From contig CM069432.1 of NCBI GenBank assembly GCA_035610365.1, positions 239,658,104 through 239,722,103 on the forward strand: DNA of 64,000 bases, written 5' to 3'. Below, piece after piece: positions 10,390 through 21,240 of the stretch. A program made the position numbers and the translations under genes. A model generated the notes under the pieces. That model was not told the origin of the DNA, ran no database searches, and saw only the letters and a list, made by a program, of their open reading frames with translations. The DNA is from Aquatica leii. Taxonomy: Eukaryota > Arthropoda > Insecta > Coleoptera > Lampyridae. Each line of letters begins with the position of its first letter. The stretch's first letter is position 1.

Positions 10390-10611
10390 AGTTGAATAAG
10401 TTACATACTTTCTTGTCACAGATTGTAAACGATCTTGAATTTGCAGTAATATCGTACTAAACGTTTTTTTAGTTAAACGAAATCGTTCAAAAAAATCTAG
10501 ATCATCATAAATTTCTACATAATTTTTTCGTTTTTTATACCGTTTTGGTCGTCGAACATATTCATCATCTGATGAAAAACTAGAACTAGTACTGTCTAAC
10601 AAAATGTTCAT
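10390..10611 (-). pseudogene. HARBI1-like Harbinger transposase, N-terminal fragment
   Basis: Starting with ATG at 10611, the fragment reads MNILLDSTSSSFSSDDEY and continues with a basic KRYKKRKN run. It then reads EIYDDLDFFERFRLTKKTF, the N-terminal signature of HARBI1 proteins that precedes the ALRFYAT segment now found at 6717. It runs through LQIQDRLQSVTRKYVTYST and then crosses into repeat A at 10389. The two halves join logically across the inserted block, so the insertion most likely hit the open reading frame. Confidence 0.8.
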
Positions 10612-10835
10612 TTTGAGAAGAAAAATAAAAACTTTGTCAAATTAATATTACAAACTAATATTTTATAGGTTAAATTTAATGCCAAATTAAATATTTAATA
10701 ATTGAAAATCGTCACATTAAATTAATCGTCAATGAAATTTTAATAGAAGTTTAAAAATGATTATGAAATTCATATTTATTTAATTCTGGCATTATAACTT
10801 AATGCCAAATTAAAAAATCATTATGAAATCAGCCC

Positions 10836-11092
10836 TAACTAACTAAAAATATATATCGCGTCACGCTACTAAAACTCTGAAATGAGAGTCGCTGGTTTTT
10901 GCACACTAGATGGCACTTGGCAATGCATCCGGTTTAGTTTAATTTTATTAAGCACTACCCCCTAAACTAAACCTTGGAAAACAAAAATTCCGGTTATACT
11001 TCGAGTCCAATGTTGGAAAACATATTCTTAATAACATTCTCTTTTAAAGGTTTAGTAAACATGTCTCCAAACTGATCTTTGGAACGAACGTG
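10836..11092 (-). pseudogene. Ty1/copia retrotransposon tail (RNase H end, PPT, partial LTR)
   Basis: On - from 11092 the frame reads HVRSKDQFGDMFTKPLKE, then NVIKNMFSNIGLEV and a TAA at 10994-10996. This is the C-terminus of a copia Pol (the sKDQ.aD.fTKpL motif). Downstream is a purine-rich tract (TTTAGGGGGTAG), then TGCTTAATAAAATT at 10954, which fits a polypurine tract and an LTR start. The LTR is cut at 10835 by the Harbinger right end, suggesting that Harbinger inserted into this LTR. Upstream Pol is missing; the fragment abuts a piece of repeat A. Confidence 0.75.
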
Positions 11093-11215
11093 CTACAAGC
11101 TTCTAGTAATTTACGAACCCTGCACGACCAACTCACTGTAGGATTGAAACAATACCTGTCAGAGAAAGGGGAAGTTCAAGTCATTTTATTTTAATGGGCG
11201 CCAGATCTCTTTTTG
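11090..11215 (-). repeat. Repeat family A, partial inverted copy 3
   Basis: The segment shares TTACGAACC, TGCACG, CCAACTCAC, GGGGAAGTTCAAG-like and GGGCGCCAGAT blocks, in this order, with the reverse complement of the last 110 bases of repeat A copies 1 and 2. As in the other copies, similarity stops at CTTGTA. Confidence 0.7.
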
Positions 11216-11869
11216 CAGATATAGCTCCTGCTAGATCAGCACAGAAGGCTCAAAGCTTGTATCAAATTTTGAAGGTTTGTAAAGCTGGACGAAACGAAGA
11301 AAGAAACCAAATCAACAACAACTGTACTTTAAATAATATTAGAAGGATAACTTAGATTAAAATTTAAATCAATACAAGTAGAGATAATTTGATAGCATCA
11401 CAACAAATAAATTTAGTTCAAATACAAATATACGTAGGTACTAAAACATCAGAAGTATCGGCAACTTACAGTACACTTAAATCATAAGCGTAACAACCAG
11501 GACATACAAAAATCTTTGTAATTACATTGATAATAATAATAATTGACAGTTGACGCAATCAGCATGCGATAGCAATTTAACTTAACTAATGGAATAATAG
11601 TAATAAAAAACAAATCATGTTAAACGTTTCGACATGATTAGTAAATATGATTTATATCGACAACGAATAGTTAAAATCAAAAATTGACTTACCAAAATTC
11701 AGTTGTATTTTCAACAAACATTTTCCTACTAGCTTCCTGTAATCAAACTACCTGAGAATAATCGTGTCTACCTGGTGACTCAGAAACTCTACAACAGGTA
11801 AAAAGAAACATTTATAAAAGGTAAGAGAACCGAAACGTATCGTATGCTGTTACACATGCCCTCTTGTCT
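11216..11869. other. AT-rich stretch, nothing recognised
   Basis: No coding or terminal-repeat signal was seen. The left end of the piggyBac-like relic at 11.9-13.7 kb should fall here, but no TTAA plus matching end was found, so it may be deleted. Confidence 0.4.
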
Positions 11870-12013
11870 AAGGTGGTATTAGTTATCAATTGCCTCCGAA
11901 TGGAAATATCAATCGTATCCGGTACATATGCACTTTCGTACAAGGTGGTATTATTTAAACGTCAATTGCGTTCGAATAGAAATTCAATTGTATCTGCCCG
12001 TGTATCGCAAAGT
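11870..12013 (+). repeat. Two-copy tandem duplication, 72-base period
   Basis: AAGGTGGTATTA starts at 11870 and again at 11942. The following bases (TCAATTGC, TCGAATRGAAAT, CAATYGTATC) also match with small changes. It covers the C-terminal end of the piggyBac relic. Confidence 0.8.
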
Positions 12014-13350
12014 TTATAGGTTCAATGCTTCCTATTAGAAATTTTTCAACGTAGATTTTAAACTTGTATAGACAAGGAAACCCAGAACGATTATCCAGCC
12101 ATTTTACTAAAACAACATCCCCATCTTCACTTATGATCTCATCATGAGATTCTCTACCTTGGTCCTTCAGTTCCTTGTCTCCTAAAAAGGGGTGATTTCC
12201 AAATCTATTAAACCTGATTGTGCCAGCTGCATATATGTTTTTGTTTTTGAGAACCTGCAAAAGTGGATATGACGAGAAATAACTGTCGTAGAACAACATG
12301 TGACCATTCTTTCACAAAGGTGTAAAACAACAAAAGCGCCAAGCCCAAATGTTTTCAGATTTTCTGGACATATCGGTGTGTCATTCCTTTGATATATAAC
12401 AAAGTCATAGACCATTCCGGATCTTCCACACAGAACAAATGTTTTGACACCCCAAGGTGTTGGTTTACCTTTCACGTACTATTTAATTGAAAGCCGGCCC
12501 CTGAAATGTACAATTTGTTTATCAATACATATACATTGTTCAAGTTCTAGCTCAAGACACATGTTTCTAATGGCTTTATATATATACCTTTAGGCTGTTG
12601 ACACAATGCAGATTACTCTTGAGTTGAAAAAAACGGTCTCTGGACATATTTTCACAAAAAAGGTTGATTTTCAGAGCAGCACTCCAAAACATTTGAGGCA
12701 ACCAATTGCGATATGGAGCCCGAAGGGTTTTCAGTTCAGAAGAATTTGTCGGTTTGAATGGTACACCTTGTTGATGGCCATAAATATTAGTAAATGTTTT
12801 ATTCAAACTCAAGTTCAATTATATATTTATGAAAATAGCCTACTGGGTTGAGGTGTTCTGTTTCCGTCTGTTCATGTTCTTGTTAATAATTAATTGGGGT
12901 TTCAAAATCACGTTTACACCACCTATAATTTGGTTTCTATGTCACCTGTGTATCTTTTTGTTGTGATTTTATCAATCTCGCGAGTTCCGACAAAGGTAAC
13001 TCATCTTCCTCGTCATCACATAGATTCTCTTCCACGACAACCGTTTTTAGTTCAACTTTATCTGCACCTACACGCACAGTATTCACTGAAGGTATTTTGT
13101 AAAAATTATTAGCATCTCCCTGTTCATCTTCACTCAGCTCTATATCTGCACCTACACGCACAGCAGCCACTGAAGGTTCTGTATAAACATTATCAGCATC
13201 TACTTGGTCATCTTTACTCAGCTCTACACCTGACAATTTGTCCAAAAGCCTTAGAAGGGCTTCAGCATCTGCCTCATTAGTTGGATCATATCGCTTTTCT
13301 GAAAGAAGTGTAAATTCGTAAAATTCACGTTTCGGACATATTGTGCACAA
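11955..13350 (-). pseudogene. piggyBac-like transposase (copy 2), PGBD2/3-type, degenerate
   Basis: The N-terminus (13350-12937) is acidic and holds a duplicated block. A middle piece (12818-12576) reads NKTFTNIYGHQQGVPF, then YRNWLPQMFWSA and ENMSRDRFFQLKSNLHC, the standard order before the catalytic core. The core shows CIDKQIVHFRGRLSIK (first Asp, with Glu changed to Lys) followed by a stop, then YVKGKPTPWGVKTFVLCG. After a frameshift near 12300 it reads LFYDSYFSSYPLLQVLKNKN (second Asp) and LVKWLDNRSGFPCLYKF. The PWGVK-FVLCG wording is closer to the PGBD2/3 lineage than to the copy at 2.6 kb. A candidate right end is GGGTCTTAATGGG plus TTAA at 13704-13707. The third catalytic region is missing or unreadable. 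Confidence 0.82.
13061..13228 (-). repeat. 84-base tandem duplication in coding sequence
   Basis: TCTGCACCTACACGCACAG begins at 13061 and 13145. Two units of 84 bases (28 codons) encode related blocks (SKDDQVDADNVY and SEDEQGDANNFY, each ending VRVGAD) in the acidic N-terminus of the piggyBac relic. Confidence 0.88.
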
Positions 13351-13869
13351 TTATGCTCCGTTTTGAAGCGAAAGCGAAAGCTGAGCATATGTGCAAATAT
13401 AAAATACAGTAGGTACTTATTTTGATTTATAAATCGACAGAAATTTATTACATGAACTAAAACGTCTGAAAATGGCCAAAGAAAAAACTACTTACCAAAC
13501 CGAGACATATTCTTTGACGCCATCTTCTTTATACTGATGTTACTTTTCGCAGGCGCTACTAGATGGCTATCTATGTAGTGGAATCTATGTATTGGTGTGC
13601 ATTATTATGCCTATCTAGTCCACATCGCAACAAATACATTATTTACCACATAAGAAGTATTTGAAACAACTGTACATAATAATGCACCCAGGGTCTTAAT
13701 GGGTTAAATTCAAATTTAGTCTTTTTTTTAAATTTTTGGCTGTGTATTTATTGATAGTTTAAATTTGTTATAATTGTTAACACTTATCAGTCTAATTTTT
13801 TTATACTTGGTTTGCTCTTTTATTTAGGTAGTTTAATAGCTGTATTTTTAATAATTTATTAAATGTAGA

Positions 13870-14343
13870 TGTTTCGGCCACACGGAAGTTGAACAGCGGA
13901 CTGTAATTAATGTATTAGAAAGCAGCGGACTTCCGGTAGCAACCCACCAAATTATTAGCAAACAACAATTACTTACGTTATGTTCATGTGTCTTCTGGAA
14001 ATCGGGAGCGCTCAACCACCCAAACCCGTAATAAATCAAGACCTCGATTCACCCAAAAATGAGAGATTGTTCGACTTACCCTGATCTTACTTTTCCCTGG
14101 TTGGTGGAGCTAAGTCTTTAGCACGCACAAAAGGGCGCACGGTTTACTCACTAAACAGCACAATTAACATTTCAGAAAAATTAACGAAATAGAATTCAAG
14201 AAAGGAGACGTAATAATCGGGTCAAAACTAAGTAACATACTGTCGTATTTATCAAAACTGGTATTTACAGTGGGGACAGCAAGTCACAAAACCGAAATGC
14301 AACTAGCGGAAAACGACTTAAAAAGAAAACGCTCGCGCTAACA
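13870..14343 (-). repeat. BEL/Pao 3' LTR (474 bp)
   Basis: It is homologous to 19683-20120. It has an extra block of about 46 bases near 13975-14020 that the other LTR lacks, and lacks a short block (AACTTAAAAGA) present there. Confidence 0.95.
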
Positions 14344-14438
14344 TACCGCCCACCTAAAATGAGCGATGCTCTATTTTAAAGAAAATTAAAGAGTATAAAA
14401 AAAGGAATAACATAGAAAAAAATAAAAAGGAAAGAAAT

Positions 14439-16020
14439 TTAAACAGGTCCTGGAAGCGGAGCTAACCGCGAAAGCGAGCGAGTGAGATGACCACCGGCAG
14501 TTTTAACGGTGGCTATCCGAGAGAGACCATCAGGTCCTGGGTGTAACGCAGTCACTCGACCAAACAACCATGACATTAGCGGTCGGTTGGAATACTGAAC
14601 TAGCACTACATCACCCACTTGAGGACCGGGGATATGTTGAAACCATTTTGTTCGTTGAGTTAAGGTATGCAAATATTCAGCAGACCAGCGACGTCAAAAG
14701 TACTGTATTATGCTATTTTTATGACGCCAGCGTTGTTTGAAAGTAAAGTAATTAGTATCTAGAAAGGAAGGAGAAGATAGCAAAGGCTCACCAATAAGGA
14801 AATGGCCCGGACTCAAATAGTTGGCAGCTTTAGCGGGTCAGATGAAAGGGCGCACAACGGACGGCTATTTAATACCGCTTCGATTTGAGAAAATATGGTA
14901 CAAAACTCTTCAAACGTAAAGGCCGTGTTACCAATTTTGCGATATAAAAGACGCTTAGCGGATTTAATAGCGGCTTCCCAAAGTCCTCCAAAATGAGGAG
15001 CATATGGAGGATTAAAAACCCATTGAATACTACAAAGTGAGAGACGCTCGCACAACGAATTATTGTTTTTGCGCAAAAAATCATACAGCTCAACAAGCTG
15101 TCTAGCTGCGCCAACAAAATTGCAGCCACAGTCAAGCAAAGAAAGCTTCTGTAGATAAAGACGAAGCAAACTCTAGATGTACATCTTTGGTTGCGGTGCA
15201 GACAAACAAACATAGATAGCCTTTTGTAGTACGAGACGAACGAAGAGTATTAACCTTAACAGTAAAAGGTCCTACATAATCTACGCCGGTTACGGTGAAA
15301 GCCCTTTGCGGGTTAACGCGATCCGCAGACAAAGACGCCATCGTTGGCTTAAACGTGTTAGCTCTAAAGCGGTGACACGTCATGCATTGACGGATGCGCT
15401 TACTTAGAAGACTACGCAACGAAACGATCCAGAATTTAGTTTGTAATAGAGCTTGAACGGTCTGAGGACCAGAATAAAGAGAGACGACATGATAGTATGA
15501 ACACAAAAGAGCGGAGAGATAAGCTTGCTGAAGTAATAGCAGCGGATGACGAGAAGAAGACGGCAAAGCGGAGTGGCCCAGCCTTCCGCCCACCCTAAGG
15601 AGACCTTCCTCATCCATAAACGGAGACATCTGTGTTAAAGAGAAAGGGAGGCGTTTACCTTGCCGAAGCAGCGCAATCTTTTCTCTATAATAAGCGGCTT
15701 GAGTGATGCGGACGCAAGCATGCGTAGCATTTTGTAGTTTGGCAGGAGAAAGAGGCAGAAGCTTATCAAAAGAAAAGGTTGTGTTGCGAGCTTGGGTGTT
15801 TTGAAAGAAACGCCCGGTGCATTTTTTGAAAAGAAGAAAATCGTTCAATGACGGGGAGCAAAGGATGAGAAGGCACAAGGCGAGCAAAAAGGGTTGCGCC
15901 AACTTTAAGATTAGGTAACGAACAATCCAAAACGGTAGGAAGAGCAAGAGACGGCCACTGCGACAAAGGCTTACTTAGAAAAGTAGGACCGGAAATCCAG
16001 AAAGAAGCGCTGTTCATAAC
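14439..16020 (-). pseudogene. BEL/Pao RNase H end, integrase and DUF5641
   Basis: ORF 15947-15132 contains LLRVGGRLGHSALP, then the integrase zinc-binding region (RQCMTCHRFRA) and the core start FTVTGVDYVGPFTVKVN (first Asp), then GYLCLFVCTATKDVHLEF. After a frameshift near 15160, the ORF ending at 14813 gives NPPYAPHFGGLWEAAIKSAK, with the region of the third acidic residue, and AVLNSRPL. The ORF 14672-14439 is a DUF5641-like C-terminus (VGDVVLVQYSNRPLMSWLFG, GHLTRSLSRLAPLP). All parts are collinear with BEL elements; at least three breaks are visible. Confidence 0.9.
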
Positions 16021-16331
16021 TTCAGGAGTAGCACCACGACAGGTTAAATCAGCAGGATTTTCGGCACTATCAACGTGATGCCATTGTTGTCGTTCAGTGA
16101 GATTGAGAATAGTGTCAATACGGTTAGCGACAAAGGTATGAAGACGATGCGGAAAAAGAGAGAGCCACGCAAGAACTACTTTAGCATCGGTGTAAAGGCG
16201 AACTTCTCTAATAATACTACTGGCAAAAAGAGGTTTAATCGAATGGAAAAGGCGCGCCAGCAGGAGCGCTCCACACAGTTCGAGTCTTGGAATTGACAGA
16301 ACTTTTAATGGGGCTAGCTTTGACTTAGTGA

Positions 16332-17849
16332 TTATGAGGTGTCACGATTGTATTTGTCGAGACTCAGCGGCCCTAGAGCAAGCGTAAATAGCAGCTGCAT
16401 ATCCCTTCTGAGAAACATTGCAAAATCCAACAACGTGTAAAATTTTATGAAAAGAAGGGGAGATGCATCTTGGTATGTGTATTTGAGAGAGGTAAAGCAA
16501 ACCGTCGACCAATTTGGTCCATTGGGAGGCAAGAGCCGGGCAAAGAACATCATCCCAATCAAGCCCTTCGGTCCATATACCTGTAGAATGAGCTTCATTG
16601 TAAAAACCAGAGGGGAAAAGAACCCTAGAACATCAAATATTTTAGCAATATATAAGAACTGCTCTTTTGGTGCAGTCACCACTAAAGAGCTGAACTTGAA
16701 AAAAAAAGTGTCTAAACGATAATTCCAGCACAGACCAAGGATCTTAAGAGACTTATCCTCGGTCGAAAACATTAGAGGAGTTTCTAAATGATCTTCAGGA
16801 AGACCTTCTAAAACTTTAGGAACATTACTGGACCATTTGCGCAATTCAAAACCTCCTTTTCCCAAACGACGAGCAAGTTCGGTGCGGAGAATTAGCGCGT
16901 CCTCAACGGTGCCAACACTGGTTATCACGTCATCAACATACGTATGCTTAAAGATAGCAACGGACGCAGTAGGGTAATGAGATCCTTTGTCCTCAACTAA
17001 TTGTTGAAGACATCGCTGAGCCAGGTAAGCGGAAGGAGTTAAGCCGTACGTTACCGTATTTAGTTCATACTCGACGGCAGGATTATGAATGGATTCGCGC
17101 CAATAAATGTGTTGTAAACAACGATTTTCACGACGTAATAAAATTTGTCTATACATCATGCAAATGTCACAACACAACGCGATTGGATTTAACCTAAAAG
17201 TTATCAGAATTGTAGAAATATCCTTTTGTAGCTTAGGACCACTTAAAAGTTGCTCGTTTAAAGACTTACCATGAAGAGAAGACGAACCATTAAAAACCAC
17301 ACGAATCTTCGTCCCCTTTTCACTACATTTCGAAACACAGTGATGGGGTAGCACGTATGACGAAGAAGAAGTAGCAACGGACATGTGGCCCAAGTCTCGA
17401 TACTCAGACATAAATTGTTGATAAGCGGCATAACGGGAAGGATCTCAAATCAAACGTTTTTTTAAGTTTAAAAAGGCTGTGTACGATGACTTTAAATTTG
17501 AAGCTACCTTGACAGCGTTGGGTTTTAGAGGTAGAGCTACGACATATCGACCTTCTGAGGTTCGAGCATGAGTATCGCAAAACAGGCGTTCGCACCATTC
17601 GTCATCAGGGTTACGGATCTTTACCACAGGCACTTCTTCGACTTCCCAGAACTTGACGAGAAAGTCTGTAGGATTGGACTGAAGAGTTAGAAGAGAGACA
17701 GCCAAAAAAGTTAACGAACCCAGACTTACAGGACCTACAATAACGTCGCCAAATATAGTAGGAAAAATTGAAGGATTACCTTTAATAATAGAGAAACCCT
17801 CTCGAATGACTGTAGAAAATAGATCAGCTCCGATAAGCATTTCTATCAT
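16332..17849 (-). pseudogene. BEL/Pao reverse transcriptase region
   Basis: The linker ORF (17849-17445) reads IEMLIGADLF and FPTIFGDVIVGPVSLG, then VKFWEVEEVPVV, CERLFCDTH and EGRYVVALPL, the conserved BEL stretch before the polymerase. The polymerase ORF (17411-16332) shows VLPHHCVSK, KIRVVFNGSSS, LNEQLLSGPKLQ, YRQILLR, VTYGLTPSAYLAQRCL and the catalytic FKHTYVDDVITS, then GFELRKWSSN. A frame change lies near 17430. The YVDD box is intact, but continuity with protease and integrase is lost. Confidence 0.93.
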
Positions 17850-17890
17850 GCCAGGTACCTGAAAATATTTATCTGCTAGTTGACGATGTC

Positions 17891-18466
17891 TTAGACTAGA
17901 ATAGACTTGTTCAGAAGTACGAGCCGAAGGGAGGTTTTGAGATATTGAAGAAAGTACGTAAGGAGTAGCTGTGATAATTTCGAAAGAGTAACGAGATTTA
18001 GTACACAGTCAACAGTACCAAGAGTGCGGGAGCCCATTTGTCCAATTCCCGAAATCTGTAACTGAAAAGGGCTGGGAGTTAAACCTAAACCTTTAACCAT
18101 TGCGTTAGTGATCGCAGAGACTTGCGAACCAGGATCCAGAACTGCTCTAACAGGGCAAAACTCACCGCAACTATCTCGGAGCAAAGCTTGAAATGTAGCT
18201 AGGAGAACCGTATGATTAGAATGATTAGGCGGAAGGCAACAAGACATTGTTTGAGCAGCTGTAAGATTACTTGAGGAAGTCGCCGCTTTCGAAAGTACAG
18301 GATTAGAATTATCTTCCTTATCCAAATGCAGTAATGAATGATGTTTACGGCTGCCACAATGCACACACGATCGTTCCGATTTAAAATCGGTTATTAAATA
18401 AACTCCGAGACAATTAAAACAACGCGTGTGGTTACGTATGGCTTTGCCTCGTTCATCTATGGACAT
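17891..18466 (-). pseudogene. BEL/Pao zinc knuckle and aspartic protease region
   Basis: Residues about 14-50 hold HTRCFNCLG, SCVHCGSRKHHSLLHLD, the BEL-type knuckle. Residues about 105-150 read VRAVLDPGSQVSAITNAMV and LQISGIGQ, the aspartic protease active-site region. The usual Asp-Ser/Thr-Gly is Asp-Pro-Gly here. The frame breaks before the reverse transcriptase linker. Confidence 0.85.
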
Positions 18467-18469
18467 TCG

Positions 18470-19502
18470 TTGGAATTTTATTATTTGGTTTAAAGGACGA
18501 AGCGGCTAAATGCGGCTTGGAAGTTAAAGCAACCGCCTTTTCTCGAAGAGGAACTGAAGCAGCAGCTATAAGGATTTTTGGTTTGACCTTGGTCAAAGAA
18601 CGTTATTTGGATTCAGCTGCAGATAGTTCGAGACTACGCACTTGTCGATTGATGAACTCAATAAGTTCCTTATAAGTAGGAAAATCATCATTTTGTCGCC
18701 GAGATTCAAATTCACGAGAGGTAGATGGATCCAAATTACGCATAGCTAAATAAAAGAGAATAAATTCAAAGTGATTTTGAATGGGAAGTGCTGCTAAAGC
18801 ACTGGCTGAATTTTAGTGTACTTGAAGATATGACCTAAGACTTTCTTGAGTAGGTGAAACAAGAGGCTTAAAATTCAAAATGCTATCTAGGTACATTCCG
18901 GCTAAACGCCTATCGTTTTGGTAACGATCTTTTAATGCTTGATAAGCAATTTCATAATTTGCCTCGGTTAATGGAAAGCTAGCAATAACGGATTCTGCTT
19001 CCCCAGCAAGAGACGTTTTCAAATAATGAAATTTAGCGAGAGACGTTAAGCTTTTATTGTTATGTACTAATGAATCAAAAAGACCGATAAAATTTGTCCA
19101 TGTCGCAATTTTTCCATCGAAATGCGGAATTATAATTTTCGGAAGGAAACCTTGAAGTGGGTCAGAAGAAGAACTGCATGATTGTTGTGATACTCCGCTA
19201 TCAGCGTCAGCACTTTGAAGTTTAGCAAATATAGTCCGAATCGAGGAAACTAAATCTCTAAAGCTTTTTTGTATTTGATCGGTAGGAACTTGATCTTTCT
19301 TAGCCAGAGCGGTGTTTTTAATTAATATTTGGCGCTGAACTTCTCGAAAGTTGGATTCGCAAATTAGCAATTCGTCGAGCATAAATAGATGAAATTTCGC
19401 ATCTTTTTTGGAAATACTAGAACAGCGATCAGCGATATCAGTGACGTCGGCAAAGACCTGTGACCTCGTTACCACCAGGACATTCAAATCACTTTCGGAC
19501 AT
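18470..19502 (-). pseudogene. BEL/Pao gag
   Basis: ATG at 19502 gives MSESDLNVLVVTRSQ, followed by helical sequence and the typical BEL gag block LPKIIIPHFDGKIATWTNFI (FDG....W..F), FHYLKTSLAGEAESVI and YEIAYQALKDRYQN. The frame stops at 18813. The continuation in another frame (HFEFILFYLAMRNLDPSTSREFE) is in the expected place, so a frameshift or stop interrupts gag here. Confidence 0.88.
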
Positions 19503-19664
19503 TATTTGTGATATGAAATAACTTAGTACGAATAATACAAACAACGGAAAATCCCGTATTAAAATCGGCGTAAATTCTTAAATAAACACTTATCGCGCGA
19601 GTGATATCGTTATGAACTTGAACAATTGAAAGGAATGTAACAGAAACGGATCCCTTAAATATGC

Positions 19665-19680
19665 GGTTCGAAAAGGACCA
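19665..19680 (-). promoter_or_regulatory. tRNA primer binding site of the BEL/Pao element
   Basis: On - the sequence TGGTCCTTTTCGAACC starts two bases inside the 5' LTR. Its complement, GGTTCGAAAAGGACCA, looks like a tRNA 3' end (T-arm GGTTCGA and terminal CCA). Confidence 0.8.
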
Positions 19681-19682
19681 AA

Positions 19683-20120
19683 TGTTTCGGCCACACGGAA
19701 GTCGAACAGCGGACTGTATTTAATGTATTAGAAAGGAGAGGACTTCCGGTAGCAACCCACCGAATTATTAGTAAACGACAATTACTTCCGTAATAAATCA
19801 AGGCCTCGATTTACCCAGAAATGAGCGATTGCTCGACTTACCCTGATCTTACTTTTCCCTGGTTGGTGGAGCTAATTCTTTAGCACGCACAAAAGGGCGC
19901 ACGGTTTACTCACTAAACAGCACAATTAACATTTAAGAAAAATTAACGAAATAGAATTCAAGAAAGGAGACGTAATAATCGGGTCAAAACTAAGTAACGT
20001 ACTGTCATATTTATCAAAAACTTGTATTTACAGTGAAACTTAAAAGAGGGGACAGCAAGTCACAAAACCGAAAATGCAACGCGCGGAAAACGACTTAAAA
20101 AGAAAATGCTCGCGCTAACA
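19683..20120 (-). repeat. BEL/Pao 5' LTR (438 bp)
   Basis: TG..CA ends and high identity to 13870-14343 define it. Read on -, it precedes the primer binding site and gag. Confidence 0.95.
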
Positions 20121-20125
20121 GTAGA

Positions 20126-20904
20126 TATACTAATGATGACATTTTATAATGTAGAAACATGTTTAATTTAAAATAAAAAATATACACGTAGAGAAAAATA
20201 ATTTAATTGAAAATTAAAAAAATATAAATAAATCAATATAAATAACGTATTACATTGTTTAATGTATTAAAGTTGTACATAATAAATGTCAGTGCAATAG
20301 TAGAATCGATAGGATAGTTAGAGTACGACATAATGCTAGTTAAAATTAATCAAAGACGAATTAGTCATATACTTTGATATTATTATGCGCGACGGAACAT
20401 CACAGACTCATGATCTCAATTTCATGATCCATATAGCAAAATTTAACATTGCTTAGTGCATTATAAGAACTTCTAGGGTTTGATGCAATTTTTATTTTAT
20501 CTTTCAGCAAATTTCAATACAAGGTTGTAGTTTTTTTAAACGCCATACTAAAAGCTTATACTTGTATTTATAGGTAATTATGTTACTAAAATGTGACGAT
20601 ATTTGATATGAATTTACAAGAAAAAAATTCCGTTATATACGTTATTAAAATACTTGAAATTTGAAAAAAATTACAAAAAGCAAATGAATTAGAAAAATTG
20701 AAAAACAAATTACAAAAATAAATCAAATCTTTTTCTGATTCCTCGTTACAAATAGGCGATCTTCATTTATTGCATGCATTTACTATAACAAAATGCACAT
20801 AATTTTTTTTTAAATGTTTTATTTGACAATTGTTTTGTGTGACGATGTGTTAGAATCGTTTCTGTTCCTGGAAACGCGTCATGGCACCCAAATCTAAGTA
20901 GGAA
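20126..20904. other. AT-rich spacer, no gene seen
   Basis: This flanks the BEL insertion. No ORF or recognisable repeat ends were found. Confidence 0.4.
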
Positions 20905-21240
20905 TCAAAATAATGCATCTTTAACGACATATTTCATCTTATTTGGTGGTATGCTTTTACATTGTTTGATAAGGTTTTCAAAACTTTTTTTAAATTCCCC
21001 AAATGGTGAACTCTCAAAAAGGTTTACTGCTTTAGACGAAAAAGAGTGGCAGGCAAGTATAACTTTTTTTGGTAAATTATTTCGGAAATAACTCAGATTT
21101 TGGATTTTATATTGAATCAAACAATTATTTTTAACTAAACCAAATGAAAATGTGGTTATTGCAGATAGTGTATCCCCATAATTTGCTGGTATCAAGACAA
21201 AAAAAGACTTTAGACAAAAAGTTGTATAAGAGAAGATCGC
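20905..21240 (-). CDS. Unidentified ORF, possible exon
   Basis: An open frame on - runs from about 21240 (after a TAG) to 20905. It includes SYTTFCLKSFF, LIPANYGDTLSAITTF and EFKKSFENLIKQCKSIPP, ending MKYVVKDALF. No family was recognised. It has no ATG in the first part, so it could be an exon or a chance ORF. It lies about 0.6 kb downstream of the receptor polyadenylation signal on the same strand. Confidence 0.25.
   Translation of the reverse strand, partial: AIFSYTTFCLKSFFVLIPANYGDTLSAITTFSFGLVKNNCLIQYKIQNLSYFRNNLPKKVILACHSFSSKAVNLFESSPFGEFKKSFENLIKQCKSIPPNKMKYVVKDALF

Larger units (their letters stand above)
2507..10835. mobile_element. PIF/Harbinger DNA transposon, split by later insertions
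   Basis: The left end GGGCCGATTTTATAAT (2507-2522) and the reverse complement of the right end, GGGCTGATTTCATAAT (10835-10820), form an inverted repeat with 14 of 16 matches, flanked by TTA on the left and TAA on the right. Harbinger elements use trinucleotide TWA targets, so the flanks fit only loosely. Inside are both proteins expected of Harbinger: a Myb/SANT-like protein on + (4941-5759) and a HARBI1-like transposase on - (10611 down to 5909). Removing the piggyBac element (2584-4783) and the block at about 6724-10389 leaves roughly 2.5 kb, a normal Harbinger size, with each gene beginning some 200 bases from its end. Confidence 0.8.
13870..20120 (-). mobile_element. BEL/Pao LTR retrotransposon, nearly full length
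   Basis: The element is bounded by LTRs at 13870-14343 and 19683-20120 that begin TGTTTCGGCC and end GCGCTAACA. The five bases GTAGA are duplicated immediately outside (13865-13869 and 20121-20125). On - the order is gag, zinc knuckle, protease, reverse transcriptase, RNase H, integrase and a C-terminal DUF5641-like domain, the order of BEL/Pao elements. A primer binding site lies next to the right-hand (5') LTR, and a purine tract (AGGTGGGCGG) next to the left-hand LTR. Several frameshifts and stops break both polyproteins. Confidence 0.96.
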
